From Rubripirellula obstinata (lineage in GTDB: Bacteria; Planctomycetota; Planctomycetia; Pirellulales; Pirellulaceae): DNA of 64,000 nucleotides. The notes below the pieces were generated by a model. It saw only the letters and a program-made list of their open reading frames with translations, searched no databases and was not told where the DNA came from. Of the stretch, positions 16,322 to 24,251 are shown in pieces (the stretch's first letter is position 1; each line of letters starts with the position of its first letter). The stretch is from contig NZ_LWSK01000007.1 in the NCBI RefSeq assembly GCF_001642955.1, positions 1-64,000 of the forward strand, in the 5' to 3' direction. A program made the position numbers and the translations under genes.

Positions 16322-16885
16322 ATGGCATGGCGACCGACGCATTTGATGCAAAGCGGCGAACTTGACAACACCACGCCCGGCTGGACGATCGGCTGGTTGA
16401 AGCTAGACGGTTTTGAATCGCCGCTGCAGTTAAAACTCGCCGGCAACTGCCACCCGGATCTAGCCGGCTGGAAGTTTCGCATCCATCGTATCGAACCGGA
16501 ATTGATCGACGAAGACGACGATCACAACCCGGACTATTCAGGCATCAAACTCGATCAGTCCGGCCACGTCGGCGACATCACCGCCGATCAGATGATCAAG
16601 CACTTCGACATTCCAACGAGCGAACTGCTCCGCCGCATGCGAGCCGGCGAAAAACCGCCTTTCACCTGGCGGAAATGCCTGTATTTGGAATGGTACAGCA
16701 ATGCGAACGGCCGAGCGGTGATCCAGAGCACGCGACTGGAGGTCGAGCGTGTCGGCGAGCGAGCGTTCGAGCTAACCGAGGAACAGTGGAAAGAGCAATC
16801 GCTTCAAAATGCTGACGAGATGAATCACTTCATGGCACAACTCGGCGACGCATTAGAAGAACGCGACTCAACGGATGACGCATGA
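16322..16885 (+). CDS. Hypothetical protein
   Basis: A 187-aa acidic protein, beta-rich at the start (GWTIGWLKLDGFESPLQLKLAGNCHPDLAGWKF is typical of a sandwich) with a charged, helical C-terminus. No catalytic motif, signal peptide or membrane segment is seen. Its last 4 bp overlap the start of the next gene (ATGA), so the two are coupled. Function is unknown. Confidence 0.65.
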   Translation: MAWRPTHLMQSGELDNTTPGWTIGWLKLDGFESPLQLKLAGNCHPDLAGWKFRIHRIEPELIDEDDDHNPDYSGIKLDQSGHVGDITADQMIKHFDIPTSELLRRMRAGEKPPFTWRKCLYLEWYSNANGRAVIQSTRLEVERVGERAFELTEEQWKEQSLQNADEMNHFMAQLGDALEERDSTDDA

Positions 16886-17229
16886 AAGATCATCCGGATC
16901 GACTTCCGATTGAGAGGTGCCAACACGGTTGGCTGTATCGTGTCTACTCTCGCAATCTGAACCTCGGCGTCTATCGCGAAGAAGAGCGTGGGTTCGTAGG
17001 CATTCGGCATAAAATGGGCAGCCGGTATCTGTTCACGGAATACCACTGGGACATTGGCCCACCGTACGGCACCGCCAATCCGCTCGAAGCGATCTGCCAG
17101 TGCCCAGTCGATCGCCTTGACGAGTACTTCCGCCCGGTTTCTGGTTCGGAAATCGACCCAAATACCGAACTGTTTGATTGGATCGAAGAGCAAGGCAAGC
17201 TCTTGAACATCACGCCCGAAAGCTGTTGA
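16882..17229 (+). CDS. Hypothetical protein
   Basis: A 115-aa protein with a beta-rich central part (GWLYRVYSRNLNLGVYREEERGFVGIRHK, then YLFTEYHWDIGPPYG). No known domain is recognised. It is translationally coupled to the 187-aa gene upstream and ends 3 bp from the convergent stop of the repeat-protein operon. Confidence 0.62.
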   Translation: MKDHPDRLPIERCQHGWLYRVYSRNLNLGVYREEERGFVGIRHKMGSRYLFTEYHWDIGPPYGTANPLEAICQCPVDRLDEYFRPVSGSEIDPNTELFDWIEEQGKLLNITPESC

Positions 17230-17232
17230 CGT

Positions 17233-17769
17233 TTACGAGGTCATCTCATTGATTGCCCGCTGCCAACTACCGAACGTTCGTCGGATCGCCATCGCCTTGT
17301 CTCGGTTTTCGAGACAGACTTCGCTGTAGACCAATGACTGGCTGGCGGCTTGACGCTCACGGAGCCAGAGAATCATCGTCTCGCGGTCGAAGTTTTCTGG
17401 TCGACGGCGGGAGACGTTGGACAGGTTGATGCCGGCGGCGGTGAGCGCGGCTCGCCAACTGCCGTGGTGACGCAGGGCGGCGTCGTAGAGCGGGCGGTTG
17501 CGGGATCGGTTGACCATCGCCGCTAGGTCGTAGCCTGTGGTACACAGACGCCGGAGTTGTTGTGCGGTCCGATCGGCCGTGAGCTCGCGACTGCGGCCGA
17601 CGTCGCGGGCACGGACGCCGGAGTATTCCAGTGCGGTCTCCCACGAACCGAAGTCTTCGATCGCGGCGGCGTGCAAGAGTTCGTCGCTTGTGCGGACTTC
17701 GTCTTCGAGCAGACTCTCGCCGGCGACGTCGCGTTCGACGATCTTGCGGATGATGGCTTCGCGAATCAT
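17233..17769 (-). CDS. Homing-endonuclease-associated repeat protein (three repeats)
   Basis: The 178-aa product consists of three units of about 60 residues, each ending in a variant of FGSW-x2-A-x3-AG (DFGSWETALEYSG, HHGSWRAALTAAG, TFGSWQRAINEM). This is the pattern of the homing-endonuclease-associated (HNH) repeat, a small helical DNA-binding unit. No nuclease domain is present. The ATG at 17769 overlaps the stop of the nine-repeat gene by 4 bp. The last repeat is slightly shortened at the C-terminus. It probably binds DNA together with its larger neighbour (inference). Confidence 0.75.
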   Translation of the reverse strand: MIREAIIRKIVERDVAGESLLEDEVRTSDELLHAAAIEDFGSWETALEYSGVRARDVGRSRELTADRTAQQLRRLCTTGYDLAAMVNRSRNRPLYDAALRHHGSWRAALTAAGINLSNVSRRRPENFDRETMILWLRERQAASQSLVYSEVCLENRDKAMAIRRTFGSWQRAINEMTS

Positions 17770-19343
17770 GACGCCACCTTCTTCCCATCGGGCGAAACAA
17801 CGCCGGCGGCGATCAAGCCTTTCTCCCAAGAACCAAAACGTCGCCGAGTTCGGTTCAAAAGATACTTGCATCCCGGATCGCGACTGTCCAACGATAACCC
17901 CTCCCGGTGCCGCTGGCGGATCATCGCCAAAACTTCAGCCGATGTGTGGCGTTTGCATTCCGGTGTTAGGCCCGCCGCTTCGATCGCTCTGTTCCATGAA
18001 CCAAAATGCGTTTTTGCTCCGATGAAGAGCGACGGGAACTCTTGATGAACGTGGATCAGCTTGCCACCTTTTGCTTTCCACTTTTGGATCTCTGCGAGGA
18101 CACGGGCTGGATCCCATCGACGTGGGTTCGGCTTGAAGTTGACCTTGTCTTTCAATCCGGCCGCCGCAACCGCAGCCAGCCATGATCCGAACAAGCGTTT
18201 TGCCGCATCGCCCAAACCGCGATCGCCGAATCCAAATTGGTCTTTGGGATCGCCGGCCAAGAAACGATCTTGGATCGCGACCAGCACACGTTCCTTCGTC
18301 CAAACGCGACCGTTGCGTCCGTTGGATTCGCGTCGCTCGATGCCGGCCGCTTCCATCGCCGCGACGTGACTGCCGAAGTATCGGTAGCAAGCGGACGACA
18401 GACGCGAATCAGACTGGACCAAATTTGTCGCGGTGCCTCGTTCGTGCCAAACCCGCAATCGTTCAATGACCCGTTGTTTGTTCCATCGTTCGGTCCGGAT
18501 CGGTTCGATGCCAGCCGCTTTGATCGCCGCCCGCCAAGAGCCGAAGTGATGTCGTGCGGCCCCATTGAGCGATTGGTCTTCTTGCCATGTCTTGTGAAGA
18601 TCCAACCCATCGGCCTGGCGTTTGAGGATAGCCTTGATCACTTTCTCTGGCGTCCATCGTCTCACACGTTTCACCGAAACGCCGGCCGCCTCGCAAGCGT
18701 TCAGCCACGATTCAAACCGACGCCTCGCCGAGCGATAAAACATCTCGTCTCGCCGAAGTTCTAAAACGTCGCCGCCGCCGGCAGCGTGGTCTCGAATCGT
18801 CGCGACAACCTCTTCTGCCGACAGCTTACCCATCGGCGGACGCGGGTGGCCCGCCGCCGCCCGAGCGTTGCCCCAAGTGCCGAACAACCGAACCGCCGTC
18901 GCGTACAGCCGAGGGTCTTCATGCGTCGTCAATTGCAGCGGCCGGCCGTCGTCATGTCGTTTCTTGATCGCCTCGATGACCATGTCTCGGTTCCAATCAA
19001 GATGAGCCAGCTTGCGGCACAAACACCGAACGCCCGCGGCTTTGCAAGCAGACCGTAAAGTGCCGAACTCCGACCGCGCCGCAGACACCAACGTCGCTGG
19101 CACGGGCAGTCCTTGTCCACGTGTCCGTTGCAGTTCCAAAATGATCCGATCGCGATGCCACTTCTTGCGAGCCGGTTTGATCCCAGCTTCATCGAGCGTC
19201 ATCCGCCACGAACCAAACAAGTAGCATGCCATCGACGTCATCGCAGAATCTTGCCGAGACAGTGCGTTCGCCGGCACGCCTTCCTCGTGCCACTTTCGCA
19301 GCCGTTCAACGATGATCTCCTTCGTCCATTTGCGTTTTGTCAT
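17766..19343 (-). CDS. Homing-endonuclease-associated repeat protein (nine tandem repeats, no nuclease domain)
   Basis: The whole 525-aa protein is made of about nine units of 55-62 residues. The consensus is W(T/N/D)-x3-VI-x2-I then a variable loop and AA-x4-FGSW-x2-A-x2-AAG. Units can be seen at LFGSWRMTLDEAG, EFGTLRSACKAAG, LFGTWGNARAAAG, RFESWLNACEAAG, HFGSWRAAIKAAG, YFGSHVAAMEAAG, LFGSWLAAVAAAG, HFGSWNRAIEAAG and RFGSWEKGLIAAG. Such repeats normally accompany HNH or LAGLIDADG nucleases, but no nuclease is fused here. A modular array of this kind could read a long DNA site, like TALE or PPR arrays (inference). It is the fourth gene of the recombinase/ParB operon, 3 bp after the second ParB-like gene. 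Confidence 0.82.
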   Translation of the reverse strand: MTKRKWTKEIIVERLRKWHEEGVPANALSRQDSAMTSMACYLFGSWRMTLDEAGIKPARKKWHRDRIILELQRTRGQGLPVPATLVSAARSEFGTLRSACKAAGVRCLCRKLAHLDWNRDMVIEAIKKRHDDGRPLQLTTHEDPRLYATAVRLFGTWGNARAAAGHPRPPMGKLSAEEVVATIRDHAAGGGDVLELRRDEMFYRSARRRFESWLNACEAAGVSVKRVRRWTPEKVIKAILKRQADGLDLHKTWQEDQSLNGAARHHFGSWRAAIKAAGIEPIRTERWNKQRVIERLRVWHERGTATNLVQSDSRLSSACYRYFGSHVAAMEAAGIERRESNGRNGRVWTKERVLVAIQDRFLAGDPKDQFGFGDRGLGDAAKRLFGSWLAAVAAAGLKDKVNFKPNPRRWDPARVLAEIQKWKAKGGKLIHVHQEFPSLFIGAKTHFGSWNRAIEAAGLTPECKRHTSAEVLAMIRQRHREGLSLDSRDPGCKYLLNRTRRRFGSWEKGLIAAGVVSPDGKKVAS

Positions 19344-19346
19344 CTT

Positions 19347-20195
19347 TCAACCCTCCGTGTTTTCGAGGATTTGTTCAAAGATCGTCGTCAGCTCCGCGTG
19401 ATGTTCCGTCAAATACGCTTTCACCTCCGCGTTGCCCAGCAACTGCCGAACGTAAATCACCGTCTTCAGCAAGTTCGTCGTGTACTGCCGGTAGAGACCC
19501 GAATAGAAATCCTGTTGCTGTTCGGCTTCTTGCAGTTTTTTGAGCAACTGACTTTTCTTCTCGTCCGCTTCCGTCCACGGCGACTTCTTACCGTTCGCCT
19601 TGGTCCGTTTCGCCACCGGCGTTTTCAATACCAACCCGCGAGCGAACGTTGTCGAGTAGTCATTGCACGATTGCATCAGCTTCAAGATCTCAAGCTGGCG
19701 GTCCTGCTTGACGTTGGTCAACTCCTTCGCCGTTTGCAGATTGATCTTGTTCGCGTTGAAGGCTTTCACCACTTCAGGATGCAACTTGGTTAAGAGGCCT
19801 TTGTTCAGCCGGTGGCCGATGCCTTGCATGCCGAGCGCCGTCGCGATCGTCTTCTCATCGAGTTCTTCGAGCGACTTGCGAAGCATCCGCATCTCTTGCG
19901 ACGCCGAAAGCTGATTCACCATGCGGTTGCTGGTGAAGCCGTCGCGTTCTTCGTGAATCAAACATGGCACGGTTTCGACGCCATGTTCAAGCAAGATCCG
20001 ATACCGAAGCGTCCCATCGAGGATCTCGTAAGTGTCGCCGAGCGAAAAAACGATCAGCGGCTCGATCAATCCCACCGCCCGCAAGCTGGCCTCTATCCGC
20101 TGCGAGTACTTCTTCGCCACCTTACGCTCGTTCCGCGGCACAAGCTTCACGATCGAAATGTCCTGGCCCCGCGGGCCACCGTTACCGGAAGTCAT
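19347..20195 (-). CDS. ParB/RepB-like partition protein with ParB nuclease-fold N-terminus
   Basis: A 282-aa protein with a ParB/sulfiredoxin-fold N-terminal domain (GLIEPLIVFSLGDTYEILDGTLRYRILLEHGVETVPCLIHEE, residues 43-84), a helical HTH region (KTIATALGMQGIGHRLNKGLL) and a RepB-like C-terminus. It overlaps the stop of the upstream ParB-like gene by 4 bp. No ParA ATPase is present nearby, so the pair probably does not act in ordinary partition. In planctomycetes such ParB-like pairs follow a serine recombinase, as here (recalled, not searched). Confidence 0.85.
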   Translation of the reverse strand: MTSGNGGPRGQDISIVKLVPRNERKVAKKYSQRIEASLRAVGLIEPLIVFSLGDTYEILDGTLRYRILLEHGVETVPCLIHEERDGFTSNRMVNQLSASQEMRMLRKSLEELDEKTIATALGMQGIGHRLNKGLLTKLHPEVVKAFNANKINLQTAKELTNVKQDRQLEILKLMQSCNDYSTTFARGLVLKTPVAKRTKANGKKSPWTEADEKKSQLLKKLQEAEQQQDFYSGLYRQYTTNLLKTVIYVRQLLGNAEVKAYLTEHHAELTTIFEQILENTEG

Positions 20196-21097
20196 GATTG
20201 GCCTCCTTCGGTCGTGATCGGTTCAAACTGGAAGTCGCCCGAAAGCACCGGCTGTTTATCCAGCTTCGCTTTTCGCAAGATCGCCACAAACGCGTCGTCT
20301 TTGAACAGCGTGTTGATGCCGGACAACAACGTCATGAACCGGTTCTCTTTCGACTTCGCCTCGCGGACGTACGACGTTTTGACCTTCGTCGTCTCGGCGA
20401 TGTCGCTGACCAGTTGGTTGACGGTGTAGTCCTTGTCGACGTTCGCCTTCTTGGTGTGCTTGGCCCGCGCCGAGATGATCCGCCGAGCCTGGCCAAAGTT
20501 GTTGGTCGTCACTATGCCGCGATCGAACGCGTCCATCAAGATATTCTGCATCTGCGAATCTTCCGTCGCCGAAACCTGGATCGCGAACTTGATCGGAAAC
20601 ACGCCGCTCTCGACGCCGTGGATCAACCGTTCCTCGCCCTGTTCGACCAATCGGATGTAGTTGCGGATGTAGTCTTCCGTTTTGCAGGCAACCTTAGCGA
20701 TGCGTTTGAAGTCCCAACCTTCGTCATGCAGCCGTTTCAGTTCCCTCGCAAAATCCATACTGCCGGGTTTGGTCCGAGCGATGTTCTCGATCAACGATTG
20801 CAGCAGTGCCTCTTTCCGCGTGCAGGTCACGACCTCGGCCGCGACGTGCGTCTTGCCGAGTTGTTTGTGGGCCAGCAACCGGCCTTCGCCGCAGATCAAT
20901 TCGTACTTGCCAGTCGTTTCGAGAAACTTGTCGTTGACGCGGATCGGTTTCATCAACCCAACGCCCTCGATGCTTTCGACGTTCATGTCGAATTGTTCTT
21001 GGTCGCGATTCCGCGAGTTGATCACCTTCACCTTGTCGATCGGCACGTCTTCGTAACGCCGCTGGGCGATGGGGCAAATGTTGTTGAGTGGTTCCAT
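20192..21097 (-). CDS. ParB N-terminal domain protein
   Basis: The 301-aa product has a ParB-type N-terminal domain (PIDKVKVINSRNRD, then KYELICGEGRLLAHKQLGKT, where GEGRL replaces the usual GERR) followed by ENIARTKPGSMDFARELKRL and a helix-turn-helix (WDFKRIAKVACKTEDYIRNYIRL). Mg/CTP-type ParB activity cannot be judged from this. It starts 15 bp after the recombinase stop and overlaps the second ParB-like gene by 4 bp. It is probably a DNA-binding accessory of the recombinase module. Confidence 0.87.
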   Translation of the reverse strand: MEPLNNICPIAQRRYEDVPIDKVKVINSRNRDQEQFDMNVESIEGVGLMKPIRVNDKFLETTGKYELICGEGRLLAHKQLGKTHVAAEVVTCTRKEALLQSLIENIARTKPGSMDFARELKRLHDEGWDFKRIAKVACKTEDYIRNYIRLVEQGEERLIHGVESGVFPIKFAIQVSATEDSQMQNILMDAFDRGIVTTNNFGQARRIISARAKHTKKANVDKDYTVNQLVSDIAETTKVKTSYVREAKSKENRFMTLLSGINTLFKDDAFVAILRKAKLDKQPVLSGDFQFEPITTEGGQS

Positions 21098-21112
21098 GAT
21101 GGTTTGCTTTCG

Positions 21113-22600
21113 TTAAAGAAGTTGTTGAAGAAACTGCAAATCGGTCCGGCCGAACAATTCGGTGCGGACTGATGAACTGGTGAAGCGAATCGGTTTGGAA
21201 TCCGATCCAAACCGCGGCAACGCGATGAAGCCGAGAATGTTGAAGTCGGCGGGCTCGGACAGCAGCACGCCGAGCGTCATGTCGATGACCGGCCGAGGGT
21301 CGCGGCGGATCGGCCAGTACGATTCGTAGCCGTGCGGAATCGGAACCGCCGGTTGAATCGAAACGGTCAACTTCTGGTCGAGCACCAGAAAGTCCGAGTA
21401 AGCGGTCACCTCGGGAATGTGCCCGCGGATCTGTTCGTGAACGTTCTCGCGAGCCTTCCCGCGTTCGCCGTCGAACAGATTCTGAAAGGCTTGGTCGAGC
21501 GAACCGAACTGTCGCGAATACGCCCCCGACGAAGGCAGCTCGTCATCCAATCGCAATAGCCCCGGCCGCACCATGCCGCGCGACCGATAGAGCTCATCGA
21601 GCACCCGCAACATGTAGTCCGGGTCGTATCGTTGCTTGCGTTTCTCGAAGATCTCCTGCGCCCGAAGAAACAGATCAAACTCAATGATTCCTGAGAATGC
21701 GTCCGTCGTCCGCACCCACTTCTCGACCGGGTTAGGCAGACTCGGCGTCTTCAGCTTGCCCGACGTCCGGTTGTAGACCATCGTGCCGGCGTACTTCTCG
21801 TTGCGAAGCCGGGCGACCACGCCGCCCGCGCCCCAACGTCCGTTGCTCGGCGACGGGATTCCGTCGTCGTTGAGCCCCTCGGCGATTTTGAACTCCGAGT
21901 ATCCCTTCTCAACGAACTCTTCAAAGATCCGCCGAACCACCGCGACCTGTTCCGGCGGCCCTTCGGTCAACGTCACCCGTTGGTTTTGGATGCCCTTGTG
22001 TTGGCCGGCTTCCAAAACGTGCAACGGTTCGCGTTTCTCATCGAGCAACAACCGTGACAAACCATACGGAGGTTTGCCGCCGGCGAGATACCCTTGCTCG
22101 GCGATCTTCACGCATCCCCGCCAAACCTTGTCGCTCAATTCGCGACTGTACTGGGCGGCCCGGAACCGCTCGAACTGGACGTAGACCGGATAGAGCGGAT
22201 CGTTCTCTTTCGGCTTACCGATCGTCGTGTAGATGACCTGCTTCTTGTTCTTCTTGCAGATCGCCGAAAACTGAGCCGACAAGTCGATGTCTTGAAACCG
22301 ACCCCACCGCGAAACGTCCAAGCACAACACGTACTCGAAATCATTCCGCTTCGCGATCCATTCCTCCATCATCTCCGTGAACGCCGGCCGGCCTTCGGAG
22401 TTCAGCCCCGATCGCCCCGCGTCACAAAACTCGCGAATGATCTCGACCCCATGTTCGCGAGCCCAAGCCCGCACCTGATCCTGTTGAATCGGGATCGAGT
22501 TTTCTTGCCGGTCCTGAGCCGAGTGCCGGTAGTAAGCCACGGCCCGCACCAGAGGCGGAGCGTCCGCATCCGGGATTTCAATTTCCCACCAATGATTCAC
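21113..22600 (-). CDS. Large serine recombinase (resolvase/invertase N-terminus plus recombinase domain)
   Basis: A 495-aa protein with the resolvase catalytic motif AYYRHSAQD (nucleophile S27), a partner region CDAGRSGLNSEGRPAF, and a recombinase domain (GYLAGGKPPYGLSRLLLDE, then IFEEFVEKGYSEFKIAEGLNDDGIPSP and a GAGGVVARLRNEKYAG helix). Serine recombinases of this size act in integration, excision or switching of DNA. The zinc-ribbon Cys cluster usual in phage integrases is not evident, and the C-terminal 150 residues are unusual. It heads a five-gene operon with the ParB-like and repeat genes. A sequence 70 bp upstream of its start is repeated upstream of a truncated second recombinase. 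Confidence 0.9.
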   Translation of the reverse strand: MNHWWEIEIPDADAPPLVRAVAYYRHSAQDRQENSIPIQQDQVRAWAREHGVEIIREFCDAGRSGLNSEGRPAFTEMMEEWIAKRNDFEYVLCLDVSRWGRFQDIDLSAQFSAICKKNKKQVIYTTIGKPKENDPLYPVYVQFERFRAAQYSRELSDKVWRGCVKIAEQGYLAGGKPPYGLSRLLLDEKREPLHVLEAGQHKGIQNQRVTLTEGPPEQVAVVRRIFEEFVEKGYSEFKIAEGLNDDGIPSPSNGRWGAGGVVARLRNEKYAGTMVYNRTSGKLKTPSLPNPVEKWVRTTDAFSGIIEFDLFLRAQEIFEKRKQRYDPDYMLRVLDELYRSRGMVRPGLLRLDDELPSSGAYSRQFGSLDQAFQNLFDGERGKARENVHEQIRGHIPEVTAYSDFLVLDQKLTVSIQPAVPIPHGYESYWPIRRDPRPVIDMTLGVLLSEPADFNILGFIALPRFGSDSKPIRFTSSSVRTELFGRTDLQFLQQLL

Positions 22601-22669
22601 GTGTGAGATCCTTTCGCAAAAGTCAAAGTCGTGGCCGCGAACCCAACGTTCGCGACACCGACAAGACAG

Positions 22670-22742
22670 TTACGAGAGCACCCCCACATGCCTCAAGCGG
22701 CTAAGTCACACCTGTCGCCCAGATTCCCGAGACTTTGTCACA
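22670..22742. repeat. Imperfect direct repeat upstream of the large recombinase, copy 1
   Basis: The stretch starts TTACGAGAGCACCCC and continues with CTCAAGCGGC and AGATTCC-like blocks. A similar stretch starts at 23271, before the truncated recombinase. Both copies sit about 70 bp upstream of their gene's start. It may be a shared promoter/operator or a recombination site. Confidence 0.55.
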
Positions 22743-22770
22743 CGATGCGAAACCGACCGACAAACCCCAA

Positions 22771-22808
22771 CAAAAATTCTCGCCGACGGCCACCCCATCG
22801 ACGAGAAT
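22771..22808 (-). terminator. Intrinsic terminator after the truncated recombinase
   Basis: On the minus strand a 14-bp stem (ATTCTCGTCGATGG with CCGTCGGCGAGAAT, with two G-T pairs) has a 5-nt loop and is followed by TTTT. It lies 27 bp after the stop of the small recombinase gene, which it would terminate. Confidence 0.75.
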
Positions 22809-22834
22809 CAACGTTCAAAAACCAAGACCTGTGC

Positions 22835-23203
22835 CTAATCAATCAACAACATCGTCTTCCCATTCTCTTCGCAAACAGCGGCAAGCTCCGCACCCCCATC
22901 GTCAACCACCCGCCCCAGCCGACTCCGATCAAAACAAATCACCGCATCAAAATCATCCCGCCGCGCAACCCACTCCTCCATCAACTCAACCAACCCCGGC
23001 CGATCCTCCGCTGTCGCCGCCCCCGAGTCAAAAAACTCCCGAACAATCCGCACCCCATTCGCCGCCGCCCACCGTCGAACAAAATCACGTTGCACTTCAA
23101 CCGATCGTCCCTCGTCATCCAACGAGGACCGAAAGTAAGCCACCGCCCGAGTCCCCACCGACTCCACCGCCGGCACCGAATCCAAATTCAATTCATCAAC
23201 CAC
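22835..23203 (-). CDS. Truncated serine recombinase: stand-alone resolvase catalytic domain
   Basis: The 122-aa product matches the first 120 residues or so of the neighbouring recombinase in layout: AVAYFRSSLDDEGRSVEVQR with the catalytic Ser at the same position (S27), FFDSGAATAEDRPGLVELMEEWVARRDDFDAVICFDRSRLGR, and it ends at EENGKTMLLID. It has no E-helix, recombinase domain or DNA-binding part, and a terminator follows. It could be a degenerate paralogue or a functional catalytic-only protein that pairs with the large one. Its upstream region is also duplicated. Confidence 0.7.
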   Translation of the reverse strand: MVDELNLDSVPAVESVGTRAVAYFRSSLDDEGRSVEVQRDFVRRWAAANGVRIVREFFDSGAATAEDRPGLVELMEEWVARRDDFDAVICFDRSRLGRVVDDGGAELAAVCEENGKTMLLID

Positions 23204-23270
23204 GAGAACAACTCCCTCGCAAAGCCAAGATCAAGCCGCCGACCCAACGCCAACGAACCCAACCCAACAC

Positions 23271-23343
23271 TTACGAGAGCACCCCAGCAGTCATCAAGCG
23301 GCGATGTCTGATTGGCCGCCGAGATTCCAAGCGTTTCAAGACG
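23271..23343. repeat. Imperfect direct repeat upstream of the truncated recombinase, copy 2
   Basis: It starts TTACGAGAGCACCCC like the copy at 22670 and shares the TCAAGCGGC and GAGATTCC-like blocks in the same order. Its distance to the start codon (about 68 bp) is nearly that of copy 1 to the large recombinase. Confidence 0.55.
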
Positions 23344-23369
23344 CTGGCACGACATCACGCCCAAGGACT

Positions 23370-24251
23370 TCACGCATCCGAGAACACATCACAAAACGGA
23401 CGCAGGTATCGACGCTGCTCGGACCAATCGGTGATCGCGAAAGTCACGTGTGAGAATGCTCCGGCGAAGTCACCTTCGAGTGCCTCGCGGAAATCCGACG
23501 CCGTTTGGTGCGGGTCGTTACCAAACACACCGCAGCCCCAAGCACCCAATACGAGTGACTCGTACTCATACGCTCGGGCGATCGCCAGGACACGGTGGAT
23601 CCTCCCGCGAAGCATTCTCGCGGAATCCGTTCGTCCAATCGCTGGAGCGTACGGTGCCGCACACGTCAGAAAACTGAGCAACCAAGGTTGGTCGCATTCC
23701 ATCCCGGCGTCGTTTCGGAAAACGGGAACGTCCGGAGACAAGATGGCCCAATCACTCGACGCAGCCGGATCGTTCTCGCGATGGAATTCATACATCGGAT
23801 CGCCAAACAACGTCGCGTACAACGCACTCGACCGACAAAGCGTCTCCTCCTGTGCCGTCGCGCCCCGCAGAAACCCACCACCCGGCTCGACACCGTTGGC
23901 AAAGTTGAGTGCCAACGGACGAAGACCACCCGCGATCAAAGCACTCGCCGCCGCCAAGGTCGTTTGATTCACGACCGTCACCAGCGTCTCGTCCAACAAC
24001 TGCCTATCATGATCCGGCAACGAAGCATCCGGTGGAATAGACACCTTCGCAACTTCAGCCGCTTTGATCTCGGCCGACCAATTCACCAGCCCGTGGTCAC
24101 TCAGGTATTCCCCGTTGTCGATAGCTTCGAGAGCCGATCGCCCGAGCGATTCAGCAATCTCGTACCGGATCTCGAGCACACGCCGATTCCGACGAGCCAA
24201 ATCATCCGAATCCGTGCATGGGCTGCACTTCAACAACGATCCACTATTCAT
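23370..24251 (-). CDS. Microbial-type poly(ADP-ribose) glycohydrolase (TIGR02452 family)
   Basis: A 293-aa protein with the microbial PARG signature: NFANGVEPGGGFLRGATAQEETLCRSS, that is GGG-x6-QEE, then LYATLFGDPMYEF and a conserved VLGAWGCGVFGNDP near the C-terminus. These macrodomain-fold enzymes cleave ADP-ribose polymers or mono-ADP-ribose adducts. The ATG at 24251 overlaps the GIY-YIG stop by 8 bp; the frame is open upstream but would run far into that gene. Its place at the end of the defence-like operon suggests that ADP-ribose, NAD or reversal of ADP-ribosylation matters to the system (inference). Confidence 0.88.
   Translation of the reverse strand: MNSGSLLKCSPCTDSDDLARRNRRVLEIRYEIAESLGRSALEAIDNGEYLSDHGLVNWSAEIKAAEVAKVSIPPDASLPDHDRQLLDETLVTVVNQTTLAAASALIAGGLRPLALNFANGVEPGGGFLRGATAQEETLCRSSALYATLFGDPMYEFHRENDPAASSDWAILSPDVPVFRNDAGMECDQPWLLSFLTCAAPYAPAIGRTDSARMLRGRIHRVLAIARAYEYESLVLGAWGCGVFGNDPHQTASDFREALEGDFAGAFSHVTFAITDWSEQRRYLRPFCDVFSDA

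Noticed and set aside
17766-19343. DNA repeats of the repeat-protein gene as a CRISPR array
   Set aside because: The repeats are protein-level, 55-62 codons each and diverged in DNA; no short identical direct repeats with spacers.
20198-21172. Plus-strand open frame of 324 codons opposite the first ParB-like gene
   Set aside because: It mirrors the codon structure of the minus-strand ParB-like gene, and no motif is seen.
22735-23967. Plus-strand Pro-rich open frame of 410 codons
   Set aside because: It is antisense to the truncated recombinase and PARG genes; the Pro-richness comes from reverse-strand G-rich codons.
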